Source: Selaginella tamariscina
Lineage: Eukaryota; Streptophyta; Lycopodiopsida; Selaginellales; Selaginellaceae
Reading direction: 5' to 3'
Length of the DNA: 64,000 nt
Assembly: GCA_003024785.1 (NCBI GenBank)
Contig: PUQB01000091.1
Coordinates: 310,001 to 374,000, forward strand
Shown: piece by piece, positions 34,046 to 43,843 of the stretch
Layout: every line of letters starts with the position of its first letter
How positions within the stretch are numbered: position 1 is the stretch's first letter
The notes under the pieces: generated by a model
What the model was told of the DNA's origin: nothing
Databases searched by the model: none
What the model saw: the letters and a program-made list of their open reading frames with translations, nothing else
Program-made: the position numbers and the translations under genes

Positions 34046-35078
34046 GGCGGCGGGATTAATCCGGCCATTTCTTTTTTGCCTCTTCGAAGAGGTGGCGGGA
34101 TTAATCCCGCCACCATCTCTCGGGCAATGCTTCTCCGCCACTGAAAAAGAGTGACGGGATTAACCCGCCGATAACCTTCTCAACTGATGAAGAGTTACCA
34201 AATTTATTAGAAAGAGTTGTCGGCGGGATTAATCCCGCCAACCATTTTAGGAGGCAGGGAAGGGGTGGCGGGATTAATCTCGCCACCACATCCCTGTTTT
34301 AAGGATTTGGGGACATGATTTATCCCGAGACCTCTTTGAAATCATAGTTTTGGAGAGAGTTATGTGCGGGTTTAATCCCGCCACCCATTCCCCGTCGTAA
34401 GAATTGTGGGCGGGATTAATCCCGCCTTGGACTCCCTCCGACAAGGAAGAGCCGGCGGGATTAATCCCGCCGCCTCTTCCTCCTCGGGGGGAGTCCGGTG
34501 GGATTAATCCCGCCGACTCTCTCCGGCGAGGATGAGTCGGCGGGATTAATCCCGCCGGACTCCCTTCCTCGTCGGAGAGAGTCGGCGGGATTAATCCCGC
34601 CGGACTCCCCCGAGGAGGAAGAGGCGGCGGGATTAATCCCGCCGGCTCTTCCTTGTCGGAGGGAGTCCAAGGCGGGATTAATCCGCCGCCGACACACCCT
34701 TCGAGAGAGTCGGCGGGATTAATCCCGCCGGACTCCCCCCGAGGAGAAAGAGGCGGCGGGATTAATCCCGCCGGCTCTTCCTTGTCGGAGGGAGTCCAAG
34801 GCGGGATTAATCCCGCCGACTCTCCGAAGGGGTTGAGTCGGCGGCGGGATTAATCCCGCCGACCATTCCTCGTCGGAGAGAGTCGGGGATTAATCCCGCC
34901 GGACTCCCCGAGGAGGAAGAGGCGGGGGATTAATCCCGCCGGCTCTTCCTTGTCGAGGGAGTCCAAGGCGGGATTAATCCCGCCGACTCTCTCCGAAGGG
35001 GTTGAGTCGGCGGCGGGATTAATCCCGCCGACCGTTCCTCGTCGGAGGGATTCGTGGGCGGGATTAATCCCGCCCATC
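34046..35078. repeat. Palindrome array R, copy 2 (about 23 units)
   Basis: About 23 units, most of them the exact 18 bp GGCGGGATTAATCCCGCC. Spacers of 20-45 bp alternate between CTCCCTCCGACAAGGAAGAG and its inverse complement CTCTTCCTTGTCGGAGGGAG, and a related GACTCCCCCGAGGAGGAAGA type. The array therefore forms nested palindromes on the 18, about 60 and about 120 bp scales. It would lie within the first intron if the exon at 33803-33878 is real. Confidence 0.93.
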
Positions 35079-35222
35079 AGTTGTATTAATCAAACATGAG
35101 ATATTATCTCTAAACATAATTATGTATTATTGCATATGCATATTATTAAGTAACCGTAATTCAGATTTCTTAGAAATATTGCATAAACAGATATCATAAA
35201 TAATACAATTATTTATGTGCAG

Positions 35223-38111
35223 GACAATATGTTTAATACTGGAGATAAAGTATGTCTTCTTCGGAACAACGAGATAGTTGGCACTGGAACTGTGGAAGTT
35301 CGAGATAATAATGCATCATGTCACAATATTGCCCAAGGATCTTGTGTGTACGTATGGGTGAACACCATTTACAAGCATGTTGAGGTTCTGGGAATGGAAT
35401 TTGAGGAGGGTTCTCCTGTATTGTGGAATTTGGATGAAGTCAAGGCTGACACAGAATATGCAGAGTCACAAACAAATAGTAGCACGAGTTTACCAGATGA
35501 TGGCTTGCCTGCTGTGATGGATGAGGTGATTCTCTTTCTTCGTGAGATTGAAGTCGGAAGAGGCATCATCACAGCTATAAATCAATGGAAGCAGTGTCAG
35601 AAGAGAAACTAGGGTCCGACTTCGTGGGTGTAGTTGTGACAGAGGTTTCACCTAATGGCACATTGTATCCTGGATCCCTCGTGAGGTGGCGAACATCTGA
35701 ATTAAGACGGCAAGATGGTTCAACATATTCTGGGTTGGATTTCAATAATAACAACCCGGAAGAACAACTCATATTTGAAGAGGTTCCTTGCATTGGTCCT
35801 ATTGTAAGAAAAAGGCGATTCATGGGTTGTAGATCTTCCCCTGCAAGTTTCAGCAAGAGGGTAAAGATGGATCCTACATCTTCCGAAAGTGTTACAGCAT
35901 TTCCACGATTGACTGTTGCAAGAAGAAGTGTTGTCAGATGGCAGACCGGAATGAAATTACCCAATGTAGACATGTCTTTCGTATGCTCACCCAAAAGCAA
36001 AGGCATGAGTTTGTATATGCTGCACTAACTGGGTGTATTGATGGAATGGCCTCGGACACAGGTTATCAGAGTACATCCATGGTATTAATAAGGTGGCCAT
36101 CTGCTTCAAAGCTTGGTACAGTATATACGGGATCCCAAAGACCACGTTCTACCGTCGGAGGGATGAGTGGCTAGATGGAGCGCGAACCTCAGTTCATGGG
36201 AACACTCGCTTGGTCAAAACCCGCTCTCACATCATGGCAGCCATAGAGATACTCAAGGCTTTTGTGGAAGCAAATGCAGACAGGATGCCTCACAAATGCC
36301 GAACCACAAATGCAGGGGTCAGGGAAAATCTCAAGGTTTTGCCTTCAATCTACACTCAATTGAAGCTGTGTGAACATGTGAACAAGTGCCTCAGTTTGAT
36401 GGGGCTCCAAGCAATCTGCACTGGTACCTTCAACAACATATGGAATACTCATTTTAAGGATGTGGAGATTGCAAAACACTCTAGCTTTTCTAAGTGTGAC
36501 ACTTGTACATCATTGAAGGCTGCAGAGGCTTGTGCAAAAACCTTGGTGGAGATCACTACCATTCAAAAGAAGATGGAGGCCCACATGATTGCACAACAAA
36601 CTTGCGGTCTCAGTACTATGCACACCGCATGCTTTCTGTGTCACGCCCATCAGAGTACCTGTGCTTGATCCATGACAAGATGGATCATTCAAAGACCAGC
36701 ATTCCAAAGCTCTTTGCAACACCAAAGTGCCTTGGAAATGTCATGAAACTTCCGATTTCTTGACAGGTGTGCTAACACATGGACACGGTTGTGAGTCATA
36801 TGGACACTTTTCACTTCCACATTGGTCTAGCGACTCCAATTTCACTATTGGGTCGTTAGCCATGTGTTTCAGAAACCTTGAAGCCCACTCACAGACAAGT
36901 CCTATCAGTGATCTCAAAGTGAAGAAACAACACCTTCAACCTTTACATAATGCTCTCATGAACACATCTGCACTTGAGGCTACTTGGGAATATGAGAGGC
37001 ATTGTCAGCAACCTGCACAAAAAACAGATGGCCCTGTTGAGAGTTCAGGTTCAGTGGAGGGATCTAGCTCAAATAGTGTACATGTGTCCTCAACATCAAA
37101 TAAGCTTCCTCGTCATTTGCTTTTACAGATGGATAATTGTGCAGGCGAGAACAAAAATAGGTAAATCATTTTACTTAAGGGTTTCTCAAGCTCATACTTA
37201 CTTTTATTTTCTAGATATGTGCTAGCATACTTGTCAATGCTTGTTGCCAAAGGTGTGTTTGAAACAATCACGCTCAGTTTCCTTATGGTTGGTCACACTC
37301 ATGAAGATATTGATGCGTTCTTCAGCAAGGTCTCCAACTCTACAAAAAGGACAAGTGCACTTACCTTACCGCATATGATGAATCTTTTTGAAAATTGCAT
37401 CTCCAAAAAAAGTTGTGCTTTGCTTGTGACTGAGGTGCCAGACTTCAAAAAATTTCTCAAGGAGTATATAAAAGAAGGGAGTGATTCTTTAGTTGGTCAC
37501 CTTGTGCCGCTACAATTCTTTTTTCCATACGAGATGGTATACCTATTATGCAGTACAAGTTACGGCCATCAGAGCAGGAGTGGTTACCGAAAGAGGGCTT
37601 AATGCTCTTCAAAAGTGGAGAGGATGGAAAGCCACTTCTCCCAGAAGGACAACCAGACCCTATTCCATTGAGTGCCCAGCTCAAGGAACAAGAGGTTATT
37701 ATTGATGGCATCAAAAAATATGTGGCATGGGTTCAAAAATCGATGCCAAAGAATTCTGATAAGGCAACTGGTTACTCAGAACTATATAAGCATGTGGTCA
37801 ACTATTGGGAGACTGTTGTTCGAGAGTTGGAAGGGCCTACTGTCACAAGTACAGAATTGCAACACCCTTTCTGGCCTAAAACAAGGTGGCGAGAGGAGAT
37901 TGAAATGACATCACTGAGCATAGACGACATAGAAGCCAGTAGTGATGTGGAAGTGCAAACCCCACACTTTGTTGGACAAAGGAACCAAAAACCTAAAGCA
38001 TACTTTGATTGCTGCAAGGATCTTCAAAAACTAATGATGGTTCTCATTACTCCAGATGCGTCATATAATCAGCTATTTGGATGGGTCAAATTATCGACAC
38101 ACCTGAAGTAA
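35223..38111 (+). CDS. DDE-type transposase-like gene (DUF7869-like), copy 2
   Basis: Best preserved copy. Starts after TTTATGTGCAG. Parts: GDKVCLLRNNEIVGTGTVEV and YVWVNTIYKHVEVLGMEFEE (N-terminal beta region, about 35230-35440), VVVTEVSPNGTLYPGSLVRW, a basic KRRFMGCRSSPASFSKRVK, a Cys cluster, GIPKTTFYRRRDEWLDGA (HTH-like, about 36129-36182), SKCDTCTSLKAAEAC (zinc-ribbon-like), YLCLIHDKMDHSKTSIPKLF (first acidic box, about 36655-36720), LLLQMDNCAGENKNR (about 37120-37160), a 54 bp intron, VGHTHEDIDAFFSKVS (about 37288-37335) and a long C-terminal domain (YKLRPSEQEWLPKEGLMLFK, YFDCCKDLQKLMMVLI). Aspartates of these boxes would form the metal site of an RNase H-fold transposase; this is inferred from family-like motifs, no comparison was run. 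A few frame changes remain (for example around 35580, 36590 and 36760), and coding-like sequence continues in another frame to about 38242. It drives mobility of the unit, if anything does. Confidence 0.7.
37161..37214 (+). other. 54 bp GT-AG intron in transposase, copy 2
   Basis: AAAAATAG|GTAAATCATT and TTTATTTTCTAG|ATATGTGC. Splicing gives K-N-R-Y-V-L in frame, and the same intron is at the same place in copy 1. Confidence 0.85.
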
Positions 38112-38817
38112 TCACAAAAAATAGTATTGTTAAGGTTGCATGGTTCAAACCACAAAAAAGGCGACACGAGAAGGAGAGCGAAAGATATAATGGATGCCTA
38201 GAAAAACATGGTCTCCCAATCAAAAAGACCCAGCATGTTTTATAAATGTTAAATCCATTCGATATGGGTGGATGTCAAGAAGCGTTGATAAAGTCACGAT
38301 TAACAAAACTGCAAGGGAATGTATGTTTTCTGAAGCTTAAAGCAATTACAAAATTATAAAATATCATATATTTAATATTCATAATTATTATAAACTCTTT
38401 AATAATAGTACCAAATTGTATACTTAACTATATAAATTTAAAAAATGATATGGAAGATTGACTATATTATTATAGGATTTTATATATATTATTACTACTA
38501 CAAATTTTTAATTAATAATGTTATATTTAAATATTAATATTTTAATAACAACATCAATATTTATATAATGTACCTCTTATGCTCTTCCTTAATTGTTATA
38601 TTAGGCAATATATTATATAATTTAATACATTCTACTTTTATAATGTTATTAATTTTTGTTCAATGAATGCTATAATTTATTAAAGGGTAGAATACAAAAT
38701 AGAATATTCTAAAGAATATTCTCTTTCAAACATATATTCTAAAGAATATTCCTTTAATATTAGAAAATGCTAATTAAATAGCTAAAATTGCTAATTATTA
38801 GGAAATGGGACTATAGC
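38112..38817. other. 3' end and AT-rich right subterminal region, copy 2
   Basis: Begins with a coding-like frame (KVAWFKPQKRRHEKESERYN) to about 38242, then AT-rich DNA. AGAATATTC palindromes cluster at about 38700-38757 (three in under 60 bp), mirroring those near the left end. Confidence 0.6.
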
Positions 38818-38872
38818 CATGCCCATTTTAGTTACAACTTGCATCCATGCCCATTTTAGTTACAACTTGCAT
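38818..38872 (-). repeat. Right terminal inverted repeat, tandemly doubled
   Basis: CATGCCCATTTTAGTTACAA plus CTTGCAT occurs twice back to back (38818-38844, 38846-38872). Each is the reverse complement of the left end with two mismatches. TTA follows at 38873-38875, matching TTA before the left end at 9977-9979, a possible 3 bp target duplication. Confidence 0.85.
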
Positions 38873-38875
38873 TTA

Positions 38876-38970
38876 GTGCAGTATATATTAAAGATATATT
38901 TTTATTGAATAACTTATATTTGATTTTAGTTTTAAATTTTATTTGATAATTTTAAATAATTTATTAAGTC
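38876..38970. other. AT-rich DNA between the transposon dimer and the next Gypsy element
   Basis: No gene. Its last bases, AGTC, recur at 43844 after the inserted element, so this interval and 43848 onward were once contiguous. Confidence 0.7.
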
Positions 38971-39131
38971 TGTGAGAGCTCGGAATATAGAAATGTGTAT
39001 ATCCATTAGTTTAGAAACCCTAACTTATATACAAGAGCGAGTGGTCCAGATTGAATCCAATCCGACGGCTATCAAAATCCACTACGCTAATAATAGTATG
39101 TGCACATGCAGCCGTACACGTGGATCTTACA
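38971..39131 (-). repeat. 3' LTR of the 38971-43843 element
   Basis: TGTGAGAGCTCGG...GGATCTTACA on the plus strand; it matches 43683-43843 with about three differences. The adjacent GAGAGGAGGGGATGA on the minus strand is its polypurine tract. Confidence 0.92.
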
Positions 39132-42100
39132 TCATCCCCTCCTCTCGGAAGGTGTAAGTTGGTTAGGGTTCTCTTGTAGACGGGCCCGGATCTGGAGGAA
39201 CATCAGGAGGAGGCACTGGTGGATCTGTAGGCGGCACAACTTGTTCCCGTTGCACAAAATGCTTCAACCGTTGTACATGTACAATCTCCGGAGGATCGGG
39301 TTGAATGTCGTGCCGAACCTCATAAACCTGTGGCCTACTTGCCGTAACACTCGATACGGTCCTTTCCATTGAGGAAGGAGACTCTTAGCTAAACCACGTA
39401 CCGTAAGCTTGGGAAAACGAACCAACACCAGTTCATCAACCTTGTACTCCGCAGGAGGACGATGATGCGAGTTGTACGTTGTTGTTGTCCTACTTGTACG
39501 CGGCCCAAGTGTTCTGCTGACTCCGCACGAACCAATGGAAGATGCTTGTCAGATACCGATCCCATGACCTAGCATCAGCAGCTCGCGGTAACCGAGACGG
39601 CAAACCCAACTCCGTTGGCAACACCGGGTCATGACCATACAAAAGCTTATATGGAGAAGTACCAATGGAACTTTGAACTCCAGTGACATAAGCATATCGG
39701 AGAGACGGCAGATAACCATCCCAATCTGAATGTTGAAAGTTCACATACTTTGCGATCATCCCCTTGAAGGTTCTAAAAGCCGTTCCACTAAACCATCTGT
39801 CTGAGGATGATAAGCACTTGTGAAAGTGTGGCGTATCCCTAATCGAGATGTCAAAACATGAAATGCCTCAGCCATAAATGCGGACCATTATCCGAGAGAA
39901 TTCGCTCCGGACAAGAATGCTGAAACACGACCCGATTCAGGAGAAACTGACCAACAGCAGAAGCAGTCGCACTAGCAAGAGCACCAACTTCTACCCAACG
40001 AGTTAGGTAATCAGAAGCAATAATAACGTACTCGTTACCAGCAGTTGACCGCGGAAAAGGTCCCATCAAATCAAATGCCACCAATTCAAACGGACGAGAA
40101 ACTGCAATTGACTCCAACCGTCCTTCCGAAGCACATGGGGGAGTATTGCGAGCTTGGCACCACACACAACTACGCACATACCGAATCACATCTCCTCGCA
40201 ACTCCGGCCAATAGAAAGATCTGCGCAGCTTCTCCATCACCCGACGATGTCCCATGTGCCCGCCAAGAATAGGAGAGTCATGGTAAGCATGGAGGAAGCG
40301 TGGAATGAAGATTGAAGGCACCACCAACCGCAAAGGATCATCTGGATCAGTCCCCACAAAATAAAGAAGGTCATCCTGAAGGCGATACTGTGAATGTAAA
40401 TGCCTGAAAGGCAAGTCATCAGCAAGTGATGCAGGATTCTCAAACCCATCACGAAGCCTTCGAATCCACGGCTCAACCTTTTGAGCTTCCCGAACCTCAT
40501 CCAAAGACGGCAAATCTAACTCTGCATTCTGCGGACACTGAACGTCAAGCACAGCAACTGCTGATGGTACGGAATCTTCATCCAAAAAGTCCACTGAAGC
40601 TGGAACAACTGGTTCCTCTGGGGCAACAGAAGAGAGAGAAGGTGGAAGAGGAGCCCGAGAAAGAGCATCAGCATCAGCCATGGAACTCCCTGGACGATGA
40701 ACAACTTCAAAGTCGTAAATTTGAAGTTTCAAGGCCCACCGAGCAGTACGCCCAATCAAATTCTTTCGCTTCAACAACGAAGTGACTGCTGCATGATCAC
40801 CTTCCAACAACGTCCGCGAACCATGCAAGTAGGCATGGAGCTTCTCAAAACCCCAAACTGCTGCTAGACACTCCTTTTCAGTTGTGGAGTAATTCACCTC
40901 TGCTGGCTGCAATGTACGGCTGATGTACGCAATGGGATGTCGTTGGCCAGGAACACTTGTACTCTCCTGCATCAATACACCCCCGAGGCCGATGTCAGAA
41001 GCATCTACACGCAAGATGAAAGGACGAGTGTAATCCGGGTACGCCAAAACTGGAGGAGTCGTCAACAACTCTTTGAGATCTGCAAATGCCTGCTTGCAAT
41101 CCTTAGACCAAACAAAAGAAGTCATTGACGATTTCAACAACGCGCGCAACGGTGCAGTACGATCTGAAAGATGATCCACAAAACGACCCAGATATTGTAC
41201 CTTGCCAAGAAAGCGTTGCACATCATTCACACACTTCGGCGTAGGGAACTTCAAAACTGCAACTAGTTTGTCAGGATCGACTTGCAAACCTTCACGTGAA
41301 ATGCGATAACCCAGATAAGTGGTGTCCTTTGATCCAAACACACACTTAGATGGCTTCAACTTCAAACCAACTTCCCGCAGTCGATCCAAAACCTTACGTA
41401 CATCACCGACATGCTCCTCCCACGTTCCATCCGAATGGATCAAAACATCATCGATGAAATCGGCAGTCACCTCCGGCATGTCGCAAAGAACCTCATCCAT
41501 CATACGCTGGAAAGTTGCTGGAGCATTGCTCAAACCGAAAGGCATCACCAGGAACTCGTACAGGCCAAATGGTGTTCGAAAAGCAGTCTTGGGAATGTCC
41601 ATGTCAGCCATCGGAACTTGCCAATATCCAGATGCGAGATCTAACTTGGTGAACCAACGGCTCCGCCCCAGTCGATCCAAAAGGTCTGCAGTATGAGGAA
41701 GTGGGTACACATCTGAGACGGTTACCTCATTTAACGGGCGATAATCAATGCAGAATCGAACGCTCCCATCAGGCTTCGTCACAAGGTGAGGTTCGCACGC
41801 CCAAGGACTTCGAGACTTCCGGATAACACCCTTCTCCAACATCTCTTTGACATTCGCTCGTAAGATCTTGAGCTCCTTTGGTGACGACGCCGAACAGGTA
41901 CCTTGATTGGCCTAGCTTCTCCAGTTGGAATAGGGTGGCGTGTCGCAATCTTGGCCCCAGATGACAAGTCGAAGTTGAAAAGATCAGCATACTCCTTCTT
42001 GAGTTGATCAACAACTACAGCACGACGATCATCTGATGGATCCAAAGAAGAAAAGGAAGAGCATGAAGGGAAAATGGTTGGAAATAGGGTGAGACAAAAG

Positions 42101-43682
42101 TGATGGAAGCAGAGGTGGAAGCAGATGGACGAAGTGGAATAGAAGTAAGAGGAATGGAAGAAAGACGAGGGAGAGTCAAACAAGGGGGAGACTTTTCAAA
42201 GTCACACTTGGCATGATTGCGAGTTAACCAATCCATACCAAGAATAAGGTGAAAAGCTTGACTCGGCACCACCCGCAAAGATTGAAGCTCGAGCTCACAA
42301 TCATCCACACGAACAACAATGTCCACTTCATCCCGCGAACAAGCATGAGTATGTCCGTTGCCGTACAGAATGAAGACTGGTTCTACCGCACGACGCAAAT
42401 GAAGGCTGCAACGTGTAGCAACAGATTGAGAAACAGAGGACAAACTTGAACCTGTATCCACCAACACTGAAAGGAAAACAGGACGAGGTGTGCGATTGAA
42501 ACGAGCTTGAAAAGTGAAAACCGGATGATTTGGTGCCGAGTGAACCCCTTGATGATACTCCCGAAAGAAAGATGGAGGGGTCACTAATTTATTCGCACGA
42601 GGACCCTCCTCTACTCGTGCGATTCGTCGTTTCCCGGAAGATCCACCGCATCACAACCTTCCACTGCAGCAGCACCAACCGGACGTTGTTGACGCCATGG
42701 CCTCCATCCTGGAAATGGGGGACGCCAATCGGGAAACCGTTGACAGCGCCGATACGTGTGTCCAACCTCATCACATGCCCAACAACGAACTGCACGTCCA
42801 CGTCCTCGTCCACGGGCCCCACCTTGTGCTGGTACACGAGCGGCAACAGCCTCAACCTCCATCGGAGCAGGTCCATCCCCAACATGGAGTGGAACAAGAG
42901 CACGTGAAGGCACAAGTGGGAGAGGTGACGACTCATATCGTTGTGCCAGCCTCAAAGCATCGTCAAGAGTCACTGGAGCTAGTGCATGCACAAGCCCCAC
43001 AAGGTCTTGACGAAGTGCTGGCCACAACATACCTAACTTGATGCGTTCCGACATGTTAGGTTCTGCACGCAGCAAAAGGCTTCGAAAGCGAACACCAAAC
43101 TGCATCACCGACTCAGATGGCTCCTGACGAATACGATGCAACTGCTGAAAAGCATCATCACAGTCGTCCGCATGCCCAAATGCACGTTTGAAGATCTCTG
43201 GAAGAATATTCCAATCTCCACGAGTTGCAACGTCCAGACCATTGTACCACTGCAACGCCGTCCCTTGAAGACAAGTAGGAAACTCGCGCAAACACTGAGC
43301 ACCGTCCCACGAATGATATGTGGCAACCACAGTGAAGTGGTCAAACCAATGGTACACATCATCTCCAGGATTTCCGCGAAAGAAATCCGGTCGGACACGG
43401 GGGTTTGCAACATGCGTAGGAGGAGTACCCTGGCTGTGAATGCTGCCATCAACTGAGAATGATTGTTCAGTTGCACACGCATGGCATCCAACAACTGCAT
43501 GAGTAACTGCTCCACAGACAAGGGATTTGCCTGTTGTGGATTCATGGACGAAGAAGAGACAAAATCCACAAGAAAGGAATAGATCTAGACAATGGAAAAG
43601 CTAGACCTAAGAAGACAGAGAAAAAAGACACAAATCCGAGCACTCCGTAGGGACAATTAGAGGTGCCCCTCACCTCCACCAA

Positions 43683-43843
43683 TGTGAGAGCTCGGAATAT
43701 AGAAATGTGTATATCCATTAGTTCAGAAACCCTAACTTATATACAAGAGCGAGTGGTCCAGATTGAATCCAATCCGACGGCTATCAAAATCCACTACACT
43801 AATAATAATATGTGCACATGCAGCCGTACACGTGGATCTTACA
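43683..43843 (-). repeat. 5' LTR of the 38971-43843 element
   Basis: 161 bp, same ends as the left copy. On the element's own strand the LTR is followed within two bases by TGGTGGAGGTGAGGGG, a possible primer-binding site for a tRNA other than initiator Met. Confidence 0.9.

Larger units (their letters stand above)
23860..38872. mobile_element. Large DNA transposon-like unit, copy 2 (15.0 kb)
   Basis: Second head-to-tail copy, same gene order as copy 1 and better preserved in the transposase and in both palindrome arrays. It starts with ATGCACGTTGTAACTAAA at 23860 and ends with two consecutive copies of the right terminal inverted repeat (38818-38844 and 38846-38872), then TTA. It differs from copy 1 by longer palindrome and microsatellite blocks, a ~0.95 kb inversion in the methyltransferase gene (about 25824-26778) and a ~95 bp inversion in the AT-rich tandem region (about 33041-33137). 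By eye the gene regions are well over 90% identical to copy 1. Confidence 0.82.
38971..43843 (-). mobile_element. Ty3/Gypsy LTR retroelement with short (161 bp) LTRs
   Basis: Fossil element in minus orientation, 4.9 kb. Parts from its 5' side (right): gag with zinc knuckle CWACDEVGHTYRRC (about 42.6-43.5 kb), aspartic protease LVDTGSSLSSVS (about 42.0-42.6 kb), reverse transcriptase with FIDDVLIHSDG and RNase H (about 40.6-41.9 kb), integrase with an H2C2 zinc domain HMGHRRVMEKLRRSFYWPEL (about 39.5-40.4 kb). No chromodomain was recognised. The long pol frame is still open over 663 codons, and only a handful of breaks are apparent, so it looks fairly young; the two LTRs differ at about 3 of 161 positions. 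A 4 bp AGTC repeat flanks it. A second, older copy of the same family is at the right edge of the window. Confidence 0.93.

Noticed and set aside
34046-35078. A CRISPR array (palindromic repeats with spacers)
   Set aside because: Spacers are themselves repeated and inversely related, spacing is irregular, no cas gene is present and the context is eukaryotic.
9980-38872. The giant unit as a Polinton/Maverick or virus-derived element
   Set aside because: No capsid, protein-primed DNA polymerase, packaging ATPase, protease or retroviral-type integrase signature was found, and the ends are short (27 bp) rather than hundreds of bases.
9980-38872. The giant unit as a Helitron
   Set aside because: It has terminal inverted repeats and a DDE-like protein; no Rep/helicase signature or 3' CTRR hairpin was seen.
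40045-41696. Plus-strand frames inside the 38971-43843 element
   Set aside because: They lie opposite the minus-strand pol region, which shows clear reverse transcriptase and integrase motifs.
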